A stretch of 64,000 nucleotides of DNA from Clostridium sp. KNHs205 (GTDB lineage Bacteria > Bacillota > Clostridia > Lachnospirales > Lachnospiraceae), in the NCBI RefSeq assembly GCF_000702945.1, contig NZ_JNLE01000005.1, forward strand, positions 806,001-870,000. Reading direction: 5' to 3'. The translations under genes and the position numbers were made by a program. Below, piece after piece: positions 16,516 through 27,800 of the stretch. The notes below the pieces were generated by a model that was not told where the DNA came from, did no database searches, and saw nothing but the letters and a program-made list of their open reading frames with translations. The first letter of the stretch is position 1, and each line of letters begins with the position of its first letter.

Positions 16516-18879
16516 TTAAATTTTAAAGGTTACTTCTGTTTGACCTGCTTTCAGGTTTCCTAAATTAATATAGGTTCCGCTCTCGGCTGTTTCCACTGTT
16601 CCAGCTGAAAGTTCGTTTATGGCTTGTATGTTGTTAAGATACAGCTTTGCGGTGGTACCTTTTGAGGAGCTGTTAAGAAGGACGGTTACTTTTGTGCCTT
16701 CTTTTTTAGCTTCTACTGTCAGACAGCTTTCTCCTTTTTGGTTGTATACTTCCGTTTTGGCAGAGTTGTTTTCTTTTAAGGAGTAGAGTTTTAAGGTCAC
16801 TTCTTTTTCGTAGTCGTATACAGGTCTCTCTGCATCGTCTTTTACAGCCAGGATGGTGTTTTCTCTAACCAGGCAGGGTATGCTCAGGTATCCGTGCTGT
16901 TCTCTGATCCATCTGCCACCGATTACTTCTTCGCCGGTGATGTAATTTGTCCAGGTTCCTTCCGGCAGGTAATATTCTGCCTGGCCTTCGGGATTGAAGA
17001 TGGGAGCTACCAGTAAGCGGTCACCGAACATGTACTGTTTATCCAGATAGCCGCAGGCAGGATCATTTTCAAACTCCAGTACCATACTTCGCATTACGGG
17101 TACTCCTGTTCTGCTGGTCTGCACGGAATTGGCGTACAGGTAAGGCATGAGGGAGGCTTTTAATTTGGTGAAGTATCTTGCTACTTCTACGGATTCCTCG
17201 TCGTAAGCCCAGGGTACACGATAGGAGGTGCTTCCGTGGAGCCTGGAGTGGGAGGACATTAATCCAAAGGCTACCCATCTCTTGTATACATCCGGGGTTG
17301 AAGTGTCTTCAAAGCCTCCGATGTCATGGCTCCAATAACCGAAACCAGACATGGTCAGGGACAAGCCGCCTCTTAAACTCTCGGACATGGACTCAAAATT
17401 GGACCAGCAATCGCCGCCCCAGTGTACGGGGAATTTCTGTCCGCCTGCTGTTGCACTTCTTGCAAAGACTACTGCTTCTTCCTTTCCTTTTTTTCTGGCA
17501 AGGAGATCAAAGACTGTTTGATTATATAGCTGGGTGTAATAGTTGTGCATGGCCTTGGGATCTGCTCCGTTGTAATATACCACGTCTTCTGTGGGTATAC
17601 GCTCACCGAAATCAGTCTTAAAGCAATCCACGCCCATATCTACAAGTTCTTCTAATTTTCCGGCGAACCAGTCACAGGCTGCAGGGTTGGTAAAGTCCAC
17701 AATTGCCATTCCGGGCTGCCACATATCCCACTGCCATACATCACCATTCTTTCTCTTAATGAAATAACCGTTCTTCATGCCTTCTGCAAAGAGTACGGAA
17801 TCCTGGGCGATATAGGAATTGATCCATACGCAGATCTTTAAACCTTTGGCTTTTAGCCGTTTTAACATCCCAACGGGATCCGGGAATACTTCTTTATCCC
17901 ATTTAAAATCCGTCCAGTGGAAGCCTTTCATCCAGAAGCAGTCGAAATGGAATACGCTTAAGGGTATCCCTCTTTCCTCCATTCCATCTACAAAGCTGGT
18001 TACAGTTGCTTCATCATACTGAGTGGTAAAGGAAGTGGAAAGCCATAGTCCAAAGCTCCAGGTAGGAGGCAGGGAGGGTTTGCCGGTTAAGTCTGTATAA
18101 CGAACCAGCGCTTCTTTCATAGTGGGTCCGTTAAAGAAAATATAATCCAGACTTTCTCCTTCTACGCTAAAGCCAACCTTCTTAACCTGCTCAGAACCTA
18201 CTTCATAGGATACTTTGGAAGGACTGTTAACAAATACACCATAACCTCTGTTGGATAAGTAAAAAGGTATGTTCTTATAGGATTGCTCACAGGAGGTTCC
18301 TCCGTCTTCATTCCATATGTCAACGAATTGTCCGTTTTTTACGAAAGGTGTAAAACGTTCTCCCAGACCATATATTAATTCGCCTACGGAAAGACTCAGC
18401 TGCTCTCTCATGTAAGCACCTTTGCTGTCAACTTCATAGGCTAACCCTTTAAAGTCTGTTCTTACATAAGCAAGATCCTTAAAAGCACTTGAAGTAAGCT
18501 TATACTCACCACGGTAATATGTCAGTTCTGCGCTCTCTTTGTTAATATGGAGTCTTAAGGAACCGCTTGAAATATCATAGCTGTTCTCATCTTCCTTAAT
18601 ATCCAGCTGCAGATTATCGTCAGTATTTATTTCAAAATCCGGACCATGATTTACAACCCCCATGTAATGGAAGGTCTGTACTCTCAGAACTTCCTTCCCG
18701 GGTGCGGAAATCTTAATCGTAAGATTGGGACCTCCTAAGGTATCGCCTCTATGTCTTATTTTATGGGTGGAGGCACTAAAGGTAATACTGTTACCGGTTC
18801 TGCCGGTTTCAAAAAACTGAGCCGGGCTGAATATTTCGGTGCCGGGCTGGGAAAGCCACTGTCCATTACTGAATTTCAT
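16516..18879 (-). CDS. yicI: Alpha-xylosidase, glycoside hydrolase family 31
   Basis: This enzyme removes alpha-1,6-linked xylose from xyloglucan oligosaccharides such as isoprimeverose. It has 787 residues, close to E. coli YicI. The N-terminal beta-sandwich leads into a TIM barrel with the nucleophile aspartate in CFKTDFGERIP (near residue 421) and the acid/base aspartate in WGGDCWSNFES (near residue 489). YicI-specific segments such as SGFGYWSHDIGGFE and SSHSRLHGSTSYRVPW are present. There is no signal peptide, so it acts in the cytoplasm. The ATG follows AGAGGTTAAG. With the GH95 gene and importer nearby, xyloglucan use is the likely setting. Confidence 0.92.
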   Translation of the reverse strand: MKFSNGQWLSQPGTEIFSPAQFFETGRTGNSITFSASTHKIRHRGDTLGGPNLTIKISAPGKEVLRVQTFHYMGVVNHGPDFEINTDDNLQLDIKEDENSYDISSGSLRLHINKESAELTYYRGEYKLTSSAFKDLAYVRTDFKGLAYEVDSKGAYMREQLSLSVGELIYGLGERFTPFVKNGQFVDIWNEDGGTSCEQSYKNIPFYLSNRGYGVFVNSPSKVSYEVGSEQVKKVGFSVEGESLDYIFFNGPTMKEALVRYTDLTGKPSLPPTWSFGLWLSTSFTTQYDEATVTSFVDGMEERGIPLSVFHFDCFWMKGFHWTDFKWDKEVFPDPVGMLKRLKAKGLKICVWINSYIAQDSVLFAEGMKNGYFIKRKNGDVWQWDMWQPGMAIVDFTNPAACDWFAGKLEELVDMGVDCFKTDFGERIPTEDVVYYNGADPKAMHNYYTQLYNQTVFDLLARKKGKEEAVVFARSATAGGQKFPVHWGGDCWSNFESMSESLRGGLSLTMSGFGYWSHDIGGFEDTSTPDVYKRWVAFGLMSSHSRLHGSTSYRVPWAYDEESVEVARYFTKLKASLMPYLYANSVQTSRTGVPVMRSMVLEFENDPACGYLDKQYMFGDRLLVAPIFNPEGQAEYYLPEGTWTNYITGEEVIGGRWIREQHGYLSIPCLVRENTILAVKDDAERPVYDYEKEVTLKLYSLKENNSAKTEVYNQKGESCLTVEAKKEGTKVTVLLNSSSKGTTAKLYLNNIQAINELSAGTVETAESGTYINLGNLKAGQTEVTFKI

Positions 18880-19007
18880 CTTAACCTCTTTCTGCAGAAA
18901 TACTCCGCTTTTATAATTTGTTTACCCGTTAAACTATAAAAATCAAAAAAAATCCTTAAGCTCTTGCGGTTATTAACTGCTTTTATATTTTCTGTTGTAG
19001 GTGCAGG

Positions 19008-19067
19008 AAAAACCCTCCATCAAATATTCCTTATACGTTTAAGTATATCTTTTTTGAGGAGGGTTTT
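19008..19067 (-). terminator. Intrinsic terminator after the GGDEF/EAL gene
   Basis: AAAACCCTCC and GGAGGGTTTT pair across about 40 bases, with a T-rich tail on the minus strand. It lies 50 bp beyond the stop of the GGDEF/EAL gene. Confidence 0.7.
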
Positions 19068-19116
19068 CAATCATAATTTTTAGCCATAAATTACATCAAA
19101 AATTGTATATCCGTAT

Positions 19117-21750
19117 TTAATTTGATAGAGTAGTTATCAGCTTCTCAAATTCCGCTACGGGAATAGGTTTGGAGTACAGATAGCCCTGAGCCATATCACA
19201 AAGTACGCTTTTTAAGAAATCCGACTGGTTCTGAGTCTCTACACCTTCTGACAGTACTTTCATGTTAAGCTGTTTTGCCATGCTGATAATACTGGATACA
19301 ATAATCTGCTCTTCTCTCTGCATGTTGTCGTGTCCGAAGAATTCTTTATCCAGCTTAATAACGTCTGTTGCCATATCCTTTAACAGATTCAGGGAAGAAT
19401 AACCCGCACCGAAATCATCAATGGATACTCCGAATCCAAGTCTTCTAAGCTCCTTCATGGCCGATATGGCTGCTTCCGTATTATTAAGGAAGATACTCTC
19501 TGTAAGTTCCATTTCCAATAAACTATAGGGTATGCCATAGGAATCAACCAGCTTTCTGATATCCTCCACAAAGTGCTCATCATGGAGATGTACCCTGGAT
19601 ACATTTACAGAAATAGGTATGGGGGTTATCCCCTGTTCCATCCAATTTTTTATAATTTTACATACTTCTTCATATATATAGAAATCCAGATTTACTACAA
19701 ATCCATTATTTTCAAATATAGGTATGAAATCTCCCGGCATAATTATTATGCCGTTTCGAATCCAGCGCACCAACGCTTCTGCACCAACCAGGCTGCTATC
19801 CGTCAGGTTGACCTTAGGCTGTAAATATACTACAAATTCCCTGTCTCTTAAAGCCTGTTCCATGGTATTGTTTATTTCCGCTTCCCGCTGCAGGTTCAGC
19901 TGCATGTTGATATCAAAAAAACAATAAGAGGAGGTGGACGCATTCTTAATAGTCTTACGTGCTATATTGGCGTTGTCTATGGCAACGGTTATATCTTCGC
20001 CGGGATTGATAAAAGCAATTCCACTGGCTACAATAAACTTGGTACTGGGATATTTACTCTTTTGCAGCGTATTGAATTTCTCGTGAATGTCATTGATAAA
20101 ATCAATAATTTCCTGCTCTTCCTTAAAAGGAAGGCATATTACAAAATTATCTTCTGCATTTCTTGCAATACCTTCTTTCTGGATGTCTCCGCCGGATATA
20201 ATATATGCAAACTCACATAATATCCTGTCTCCGGTTTCGTAACCAAGGGTATTGTTCAAATATTTAAACTTCGTAATATCCAGATAGATAATGGCACATC
20301 TGCTGCCGGAATTAAGTACGATATGATTAACATCCTTCTTAAATTTATGAAGGGTGGGCAGCCCTGTCAAAGCATCATAATTCTTCATTATATATAACTG
20401 CCTGCTGGCACGTTCGGAAGCACGCAGTTTCAGCAAATAGGAGGATATTATTTTAGTAATGGTAAGGAAGGAATCCAGTTCATAGTCGCTCCAGTCCCTG
20501 CTCTTGGTAAGATCATGAACGCTGACACAGCCTTTTAAGGTATCATTCTCAAAAATTGCACATTGGAGTAAGGCTTTGACACCGATCTTTTTTAGTACCT
20601 CTTCCTGTTCAGAGGCATTTGATATATCCGGTACAGAATATACTCCGCTTTCACTAAAATTAAACTGATGCTCCTTAAGATATCTGCTGAAATCTTCTTT
20701 TTCTTCTGTACTGGCTTCCATTCTGTCATTGGAGCAGAAATAAGTCAGTTTGTAATCTGAAGCGTCTGAGACATATTCAAAGATACAGATCTGATTGCAG
20801 TCAAATTGTGTTCTGACTTTATTGAGCAGCAGATTAATGGCGCTGTTAACATCCTTTGTCCTTGACATGATGTCAAAGGCAAAAGCAGTCATTTCCTTGT
20901 CAAAATTACTGCTGCCAAACCCTTTTGTTCGGTTTATTTTGTATTTATCAAAACATTCTTCATCTAAGTATTGATCAGGCTTTGGTATTTCAGAGTAATA
21001 ACGTCCATAACTTGACTGTCTCTTATCATTCTGATTCTCTCTATTATATAAAAGGGCTGCATCAGCCTTTAAAAATAACTCATGAAAATTGTTTCCGTCT
21101 GTTGGATAAGTTGAGATTCCAATACTGCAGGAAATCTTATAATTTTTATTCTCCCCGGTATAGGTATTGGCAAAAACAGAATATATTATCTTAGCTTTTT
21201 CTTTTAACAATTCAAGATTCGATACATTTTTTATGAATATAAGAAATTCATCCCCGCCTATTCGGCTAGCGATGTCCGTATCATAGAAATTCTTACGAAG
21301 AGCATCGGCTATATTAACCAGCACCGTATCACCAAATAGATAGCCAAGACTTTCATTGACTGCATCAAAATTATCAATATCCACAATCATTAGTCCATGG
21401 CATTGTCCGGGTACGGAGGTCCTTAAAAATTCCTCGATCACCTGTCTGCTGTGTTCCTTATTATATAGTCCGGTCAGGGTATCCTGCTTCTCCTGGGCAA
21501 GCTTCATGTTTTTTTCTATCATTCTTCGCTCTTTCCGGTGCATCAGCTCCTGTTTGATTTCCTCCCAGCTACTGCCGTCAATAAGTACAGAATAAATTGT
21601 TTTATCGTAGATAAATTCGATATAATTGTCCTTTTGCACATAGTTGGCAATAACTCCCTCCGGTAAGGGAATGCTGGCGAAAAAGTCCATCAATTGTTCT
21701 TTTGTATAGAGATACCTTTTGCTGAAGGCATTATTATTTAAGTCAGACAT
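19117..21750 (-). CDS. Cyclic-di-GMP protein: GGDEF, GAF-like, degenerate GGDEF, EAL
   Basis: This 877-residue protein probably makes or breaks down c-di-GMP in the cytoplasm. A short N-terminal domain is followed by an intact GGDEF domain (SRIGGDEFLIF near residue 165). A GAF-like region spans about 285-440, and a second GGDEF domain has its signature degraded to AEDNF (near 531), so it is probably not catalytic. The EAL domain from about 640 retains EALVRW, the N in SVNVSR, E in ELTES, DDFGAGYSS, K in KLDKEFF, E in EGVET and Q in AQGYLYSKP, so it looks active. It is a single gene with its own terminator. The net direction of activity cannot be read from sequence. Confidence 0.9.
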   Translation of the reverse strand: MSDLNNNAFSKRYLYTKEQLMDFFASIPLPEGVIANYVQKDNYIEFIYDKTIYSVLIDGSSWEEIKQELMHRKERRMIEKNMKLAQEKQDTLTGLYNKEHSRQVIEEFLRTSVPGQCHGLMIVDIDNFDAVNESLGYLFGDTVLVNIADALRKNFYDTDIASRIGGDEFLIFIKNVSNLELLKEKAKIIYSVFANTYTGENKNYKISCSIGISTYPTDGNNFHELFLKADAALLYNRENQNDKRQSSYGRYYSEIPKPDQYLDEECFDKYKINRTKGFGSSNFDKEMTAFAFDIMSRTKDVNSAINLLLNKVRTQFDCNQICIFEYVSDASDYKLTYFCSNDRMEASTEEKEDFSRYLKEHQFNFSESGVYSVPDISNASEQEEVLKKIGVKALLQCAIFENDTLKGCVSVHDLTKSRDWSDYELDSFLTITKIISSYLLKLRASERASRQLYIMKNYDALTGLPTLHKFKKDVNHIVLNSGSRCAIIYLDITKFKYLNNTLGYETGDRILCEFAYIISGGDIQKEGIARNAEDNFVICLPFKEEQEIIDFINDIHEKFNTLQKSKYPSTKFIVASGIAFINPGEDITVAIDNANIARKTIKNASTSSYCFFDINMQLNLQREAEINNTMEQALRDREFVVYLQPKVNLTDSSLVGAEALVRWIRNGIIIMPGDFIPIFENNGFVVNLDFYIYEEVCKIIKNWMEQGITPIPISVNVSRVHLHDEHFVEDIRKLVDSYGIPYSLLEMELTESIFLNNTEAAISAMKELRRLGFGVSIDDFGAGYSSLNLLKDMATDVIKLDKEFFGHDNMQREEQIIVSSIISMAKQLNMKVLSEGVETQNQSDFLKSVLCDMAQGYLYSKPIPVAEFEKLITTLSN

Positions 21751-22097
21751 ATATTATTCTTACCATCCATGTTGTATATTCCTGTCATCCCTGATCATTT
21801 CTTGTACAATTGTACACATTATATCATGCTTTTGCCCGTTCCACAACCGCTAAATCACAACCAAAAATGCAAATACCATATATATTTTCGATAAATTTTG
21901 TAAGTTTTTGCATATATTGTCACCTTTTTTCTAATTATAAGAATTTTAATCGTTTTAACTAGAATGGATAGATGCTTCTTTATAGTATCCCCTGAAATAT
22001 CCTTTATTCCCTTACTGTTTCCCATTAAATATTCCACGAATATTAATCTTATTTATTCATATATTTAGTTAGTAAAACTATTTCCGGAGTTGAGACC

Positions 22098-23813
22098 ATG
22101 GACCAGGATTGCAGGCAATATATCATTAGTGATGACTACGCTGACTTCATTGTGGAAAATGGTTCTCCGCTAAGTCGGTTTTCCGCTATAGAAAACACCT
22201 GCCAGACCCCCCTTACAAACAGTCACACCGCTGTATTTGTACCCATAGCTAATGTTCCAGAAAACATAATTCAATCCTATGGTTACAGTGTATTTCCGAG
22301 TTGTTTCGGACTTATGGACACAGGAAGCCTGGAAGCCTCCGGTATTACAAGAACACGTAATATTCCGGCTTTTAATTTAAGAGGTAACGGCATTCTTATA
22401 GGAATTATTGATACCGGCATTGATTATACCCATGAAGCATTTCGAAACGCAGATGGTACTACAAGAATTGTATCCATCTGGGATCAGACCATCCAGACAG
22501 GTTCTCCTCCCCAGGGATTTCTATTTGGCAGTGAATACACAAGAGAGCAGATTAACCAAGCCTTGTCAGATCCCAATCCACTGACTGTTGTTCCAAGTGT
22601 GGACGAGGACGGGCATGGAACTTTCTTAGCTGGAATTGCTGCCGGTAATCCCAATGATGCACAGAATTTTTCCGGGGTCGTACCGGAATCCGGGATTATT
22701 GTTGTTAAGCTTAAACAGGCTAAAACATATCTGCGGCAATTTTTTCGTATTCCCGATGGCCCAATCTGTTATTCAGAGACTGATATTATCTTCGGTGTTA
22801 ATTACCTTATGGCAATAGCCAGAAACCTTGGGCTTCCTATCTCTATATGTATCGGCTTCGGCACTTCCCAGGGTGCCCATGATGAAAGAGGTATCTTAAG
22901 CAGTTATCTGTCACTGCTGGCAGATTACAGCGGAGTTGCAATAACCATAGCCGGCGGAAATGAAGGAAATACCGGGCATCATTTTCATGGTAATGTTCAG
23001 AATACAACGGATTTTATTACGGTTGATCTTCGAGTCGCCAGTAATGTTGCCGGTTTTTCAATGGAGCTATGGGGAGATGCTCCAAGTACCTTCTCTGTTG
23101 ATATTTTATCCCCTACCGGCGAATATATACCACGAATCCCTGCGCGCATCGGTGAGACCAGAGTTATACGGTTTATTTTTGAGAAAACTGTTATTTTTAT
23201 TGATTATCAGCTGGTGGAATCCCAAACCGGTGACCAGTTGATTCTTATGCGTTTTTCAGAACCAACAGAAGGGATCTGGCGATTTCGTGTTTATTCCAGC
23301 AGTGATTTGCAGTCCAATTTTCATATCTGGCTTCCCATCTCACAATTTCTTCCAGTGGAAACCGCTTTTGTTGAACCAAATCCCTATACTACTTTGACTT
23401 CACCTGGCAATACGATTATTCCTATTATAGTAACAGCCTACAACTATACCAATAACAGCCTTTACTTAAATGCCAGCAGGGGTTTCACTAGAACCAACGG
23501 CATCAATCCGGATCTTGCCGCACCGGGGGTTAATCTTATTGGCCCTGCCCCCGGAAATCAATATACCACCAAATCCGGTACCAGTGTTGCTGCCGCTCAC
23601 ACTACAGGTGTGGCAGCTATGGCTCTTCAGTGGGGTATAACAGAGGGTTATTATACACAGCTTGACAGCGTGGAAATTAAGAATCTTATGCTTAGAGGCG
23701 CAAAAAGGGATCCTAATCTGACTTATCCAAACAGGGATTGGGGTTATGGAATTCTTGATATTTATAACTCCTTTAACAGTTTACGTGGAGAAACTGTACC
23801 TGGTAGTGTTTAG
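22098..23813 (+). CDS. Csp-like S8 (subtilisin family) serine peptidase
   Basis: This 571-residue protease keeps the full catalytic triad: D in IGIIDTGIDYTH (near 104), H in DEDGHGTFLAG (near 172) and S in KSGTSVAAAHTTG (near 495). The roughly 320 residues between H and S include the jelly-roll-type insertion seen in clostridial Csp germination proteases. There is no signal peptide. In spore formers, Csp proteins activate the cortex hydrolase SleC; a SleC-like gene lies at 34.9 kb. However, Lachnospiraceae carry many related subtilases with other or unknown roles, so a germination role is inference. The ATG follows CCGGAGTTGAGACC. Confidence 0.82.
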   Translation: MDQDCRQYIISDDYADFIVENGSPLSRFSAIENTCQTPLTNSHTAVFVPIANVPENIIQSYGYSVFPSCFGLMDTGSLEASGITRTRNIPAFNLRGNGILIGIIDTGIDYTHEAFRNADGTTRIVSIWDQTIQTGSPPQGFLFGSEYTREQINQALSDPNPLTVVPSVDEDGHGTFLAGIAAGNPNDAQNFSGVVPESGIIVVKLKQAKTYLRQFFRIPDGPICYSETDIIFGVNYLMAIARNLGLPISICIGFGTSQGAHDERGILSSYLSLLADYSGVAITIAGGNEGNTGHHFHGNVQNTTDFITVDLRVASNVAGFSMELWGDAPSTFSVDILSPTGEYIPRIPARIGETRVIRFIFEKTVIFIDYQLVESQTGDQLILMRFSEPTEGIWRFRVYSSSDLQSNFHIWLPISQFLPVETAFVEPNPYTTLTSPGNTIIPIIVTAYNYTNNSLYLNASRGFTRTNGINPDLAAPGVNLIGPAPGNQYTTKSGTSVAAAHTTGVAAMALQWGITEGYYTQLDSVEIKNLMLRGAKRDPNLTYPNRDWGYGILDIYNSFNSLRGETVPGSV

Positions 23814-23882
23814 TGACGAATAATTGATTTTGGATGAAAATTTCTAGATAGGGTTTGTTGGCAAAGGATTGGGGTTTCACAA

Positions 23883-24101
23883 GGGGACGGAAAATTACAC
23901 AAAACAGAAAACTCATGCTTCGATTCCAAGGCATAAGAAGGCCTAATTCTCTGAAGATTTTGTGCTTGGCATATTCTAAAACAGATAACTCGCTTTGCTC
24001 AAACAATCTGTTTTAGAATATAGCACAAAATCTTCAGAGAAAAGGCCTTCTAATGCCTTTCCATAGGCGCATTCGTTCTTCTGTTTTGTGTAATTTTCCT
24101 G
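23883..24101 (+). repeat. Type I long-hairpin element, copy C
   Basis: The outer stem (23889-23909 with 24079-24099) is a perfect 21 bp whose sequence differs from that of copy A. GGCATAAGAAGGCCT pairs with AGGCCTTCTAATGCC, the same block as in copy A but with paired substitutions on both sides. The apical loop AACTCGCTTTGCTCAAACA is nearly identical to copy A. GGGGACGG precedes it and CCTG closes it. It begins 70 bp after the S8 peptidase stop, same orientation. A stop codon interrupts the frame that is open in copy A, which argues against a protein. Confidence 0.85.
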
Positions 24102-24270
24102 TTCTTCTATGTAAGCGCCGCCTCTCGATCTCACTTGTGTGGTATTATTTTTACCAAAAGAAAGTAGTTAATGATATTTATAGTACAATAGACAGTTTTA
24201 TTTATAGTAGTGTGGAATACACATGTGGATTTGATTCTTAAAGTAATTCATATGCTGGAACTAACTTAAG

Positions 24271-24357
24271 AAGAGTTCCATGCTCACTTCTTTTTAATAA
24301 TGAAAGCAGCATAATATCTTTCATTATTAGCAAAGTTTGTCATGGAACTCTTTTTTA
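24271..24357 (+). terminator. Intrinsic terminator downstream of hairpin element C
   Basis: AAGAGTTCCATG pairs with CATGGAACTCTT, followed by a T-run; an inner stem (TAATAATGAAAG with CTTTCATTATTA) strengthens it. It probably ends transcripts from the S8 peptidase gene that read through element C. Confidence 0.7.
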
Positions 24358-24462
24358 TTGTATTTTGATTTATATTTATTTATATTGATTTATATTGATT
24401 TATATCGTTTTAATTCGTAACTTTTTAACTATTTATTCAAATTTCCTAGATTAGATATGGAC

Positions 24463-24493
24463 TTGTATCTATTACGTAGATACAAGTCCAGTA
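24463..24493. repeat. Perfect 13-bp hairpin
   Basis: GGACTTGTATCTA and TAGATACAAGTCC flank a 5-base spacer. It is followed by a T-rich stretch and could terminate plus-strand transcription. No gene directly precedes it. Confidence 0.5.
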
Positions 24494-24725
24494 GTATATT
24501 TTTATAGTAATATGAATTTGAATATCAGTTTTTTATTGCAATTTTATTTCTAATGTTGTGATACTTCGGGTCAAAAGGTAAAATCCATAAATTCATCTCT
24601 TGAATATTTACATGTAAATAGTATTGAATACTTCTTACTGGCTTTAGGATACACTTTTTACATTTCACTCAATCCCATTTTATAATCACTTTTTGACCCC
24701 CATATCATAATATCAGATTATATTA

Positions 24726-24845
24726 TATATTGGTTCCTTTATGGTTATATATAGGGTTATTGAATATTGGTTCTTTTATTGGTTTATATATAAGGTTATT
24801 GAATATTGGTTCTTTTATTGGTTTATTTATAAGATTATTGAATAT
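24726..24845. repeat. 39-bp AT-rich tandem repeat, three copies plus a partial
   Basis: Units of about 39 bp containing TATTGGTTCTTTTATTGGTT and ending GGTTATTGAA repeat three times with few differences; a fourth degenerate start follows. The array ends about 50 bp before the carB stop, on its downstream side. No reading frame uses it. Confidence 0.75.
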
Positions 24846-24892
24846 TAGTTTGTATATTCTTGTATATTGATTAATTTCAACTAATAGGCTAC

Positions 24893-27800
24893 CTACAGCT
24901 TTGCGATGTCTATCAGTGTTATATTATCCAGATCTGCATTTTCAAGGCTGGTTACTAGAGCTCCTGCTGTGTCTAATGAAGTGAGGCAGGTTACGCCATT
25001 TTCAATGGAGGTTCTGCGGATTAAGAAACCGTCTCTTGATTTATCTCTGCCCTGGGTTGGTGTATCGATAACCAGATCAATTTCGTGTCCCATTATCAGG
25101 TCAATGATAGTGGGTGCTTCCTTATCCAGTTTATTAACCGGGATTGCTTTAACTCCATTGTCATTTAAGTATTTGGCTGTACTTCTGGTGGCATAGATTT
25201 CATATCCAAGCTTCTTGAATCTTCCGGCTACTATGACAGCTTCCGGCTTATCTGCGTCTTTTACTGTCATTATCATTTTCTTATGCTTTGGCAGATTGAT
25301 TCCGGCTCCAAGAAATGCCTTATACAGTGCTTCGTTAAAGGTCTTGGCTATACCAAGGCACTCACCGGTGGATTTCATCTCCGGTCCTAAGCTGATATCT
25401 GCACCGTACAGTTTTTCAAAGGAGAAGACCGGCATCTTTATCGCAATATATCCGGCATTGGGTGCAAGACCTGTTCCAAAGCCCAGATCCTTTAATTTAT
25501 TTCCTAAGATAACCTGGGATGCCAGTTCTACAATTGGTATTCCTGTTACCTTGCTGATGTAAGGTACGGTACGGCTGGAACGGGGATTTACTTCTATTAC
25601 ATATACCTCTTCCTTATATACAATGAACTGTATATTTATAAGTCCGATTACATGAAGTGACTTTGCAAGTCTTCTGGTATATTCTACAATTACCTCTTGT
25701 ATCTTTTCGGTTACATTCTGGGCCGGATATACGGAGATACTGTCTCCGGAATGGATTCCTGCACGTTCTACATGCTCCATAATTCCTGGTATCAGGATTT
25801 CTTCTCCGTCGCATACCGCATCAACTTCCACTTCTTTTCCCATAAGGTACTTATCCACCAGAATAGGATGCTCCTGTACATTCAGGTTGATGATATCCAT
25901 AAATTCTCTGATATCCTCATCACATATTGCTATCTGCATTCCCTGTCCGCCCAGTACATAGGAAGGTCTTACTAATACCGGATATCCTAATTCATTGGCT
26001 ACTTTGATTGCTTCTTCTGTGGTGAATACTGTCTTTCCGGCAGGTCTTGGTATGGAGCATTCTTCCAGGATGGCATCAAATAATTCCCTGTCTTCTGCCG
26101 CATCAACGTCTTCTGCACTGGTTCCGAGGATTGGTACTCCCATTTTAAGGAGGGCTTCTGTTAATTTGATTGCTGTCTGTCCGCCAAACTGAACAACTGC
26201 ACCGTCAGGTTTCTCTAAGTCAACAATGCTTTCCACATCTTCCGGTGTAAGGGGTTCGAAGTAAAGCTTGTCGGCAATATCAAAGTCTGTACTTACAGTC
26301 TCCGGGTTGTTATTTACAATAATGGTCTCATAACCGGCTTTGGACAATGCCCATACACTGTGTACGGAGCAGTAATCGAATTCGATTCCCTGTCCGATTC
26401 GAATAGGGCCGGAACCTAATACCATTACTTTCTTTCTGTCTCTGGTTTCTTCTACTTCGTTTGTGCTGGCATAGCAGGAATAATAGTAAGGAGTACTGGC
26501 TTCAAATTCCGCAGCGCAGGTATCAACCATTTTATAGGCAGGGAGTATCTTATATTCTTCCTTACGAAGTTTCTTAATTTCCTCCAGGCTTTTTCCTGTT
26601 AGGTCTGCAATTACACGGTCAGGATATTCCAGTCTCTTGGCTTCCGTTAATAGCTCAGGAGTCAGGGGTTTGGTCTTAAGTTCCTCTTCCATTTCAACCA
26701 GGATAGCTATTTTATCTAAGAACCATCTGTCAATTCTGGTAATTGCAAAGATTTCATCATAAGAGATTCCTCTTCTGATAGCCTCTGCTACTACAAACAG
26801 ACGACGGTCATCAATGCGGTGTAAGTATTCTATGATCTCTTCTTTGGAATACTGCCCGTAATTGCCGTAATTTAAGCTGTAGATATTCAGTTCCAGGGAT
26901 CGTAAGGCTTTCATCAGTGCACCTTCAAAATTAGTGCAGATACTCATAACCTCTCCAGTAGCTTTCATCTGGGTAGTAAGGGTTCTCTTTGCCATTATGA
27001 ATTTGTCAAAAGGCCATTTGGGAATCTTTACGACCACATAATCAAGTGCGGGTTCAAAGCTTGCAAAAGTCTTACCGGTGATAGCATTAGGGATTTCATC
27101 CAGATTATAGCCTAAGGCGATTTTAGCAGCTACCTTGGCAATAGGGTATCCCGTAGCCTTGGAGGCTAATGCGGAAGAACGGCTTACCCTGGGATTTACT
27201 TCGATTACACAATACTCAAAGGTATCGGGATGGAGGGCATATTGAACGTTACAGCCTCCTGTGATTTTCAGTTCTGTGATAATATTAAGAGCAGAGGTTC
27301 TTAACATCTGATATTCTTTATCGGATAAGGTCTGGGAAGGAGCTACTACAATACTGTCTCCGGTATGAACACCTACAGGATCGAGATTCTCCATGTTGCA
27401 GACGGTAATGCAGTTACCTTGCTTATCTCTCATTACTTCGTATTCTATTTCTTTCCAGCCGGCAATACTTCTTTCGATCAGGCACTGTCCAACACGGCTT
27501 AATCTTAAACCATTAGAACAGATTTCTTTTAATGCTTCCGGGTCTGCTGCGATACCGCCGCCGCTGCCGCCAAGGGTGTAAGCGGGTCTTACAACTACCG
27601 GGTAACCAATGGTTTCAGCAAAAGCTAAAGCAGCCTCTACATCTGTTACAACGGTACTGGGAGCGCAGGGTTCACCGATCTTTTCCATGGTAGTTTTAAA
27701 TTCCAGACGATCTTCTGCTTTTTTGATAGTCTCAGAAGTGGTTCCGATAAGGTGGATGCCATTGTCTTTTAAGAAACCGGACTCTTCTAATTCCATGGCA

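Larger units (their letters stand above)
23814..24892. other. 1.08-kb intergenic region with hairpin element, terminators and tandem repeats
   Basis: It contains type I element C, a plus-strand terminator, a 13-bp perfect hairpin (about 24463-24493) and a 39-bp tandem repeat array up to the carB stop. No gene was recognised. Short frames here arise from the hairpin arms. Confidence 0.6.

Noticed and set aside
23773..24006. Minus-strand 77-codon frame starting MFEQSEL
   Set aside because: It lies entirely over the apex and left arm of hairpin element C and the end of the protease gene; it is a by-product of the hairpin.
24726..24845. CRISPR array
   Set aside because: The 39-bp units repeat head to tail without unique spacers, and no cas genes are present.
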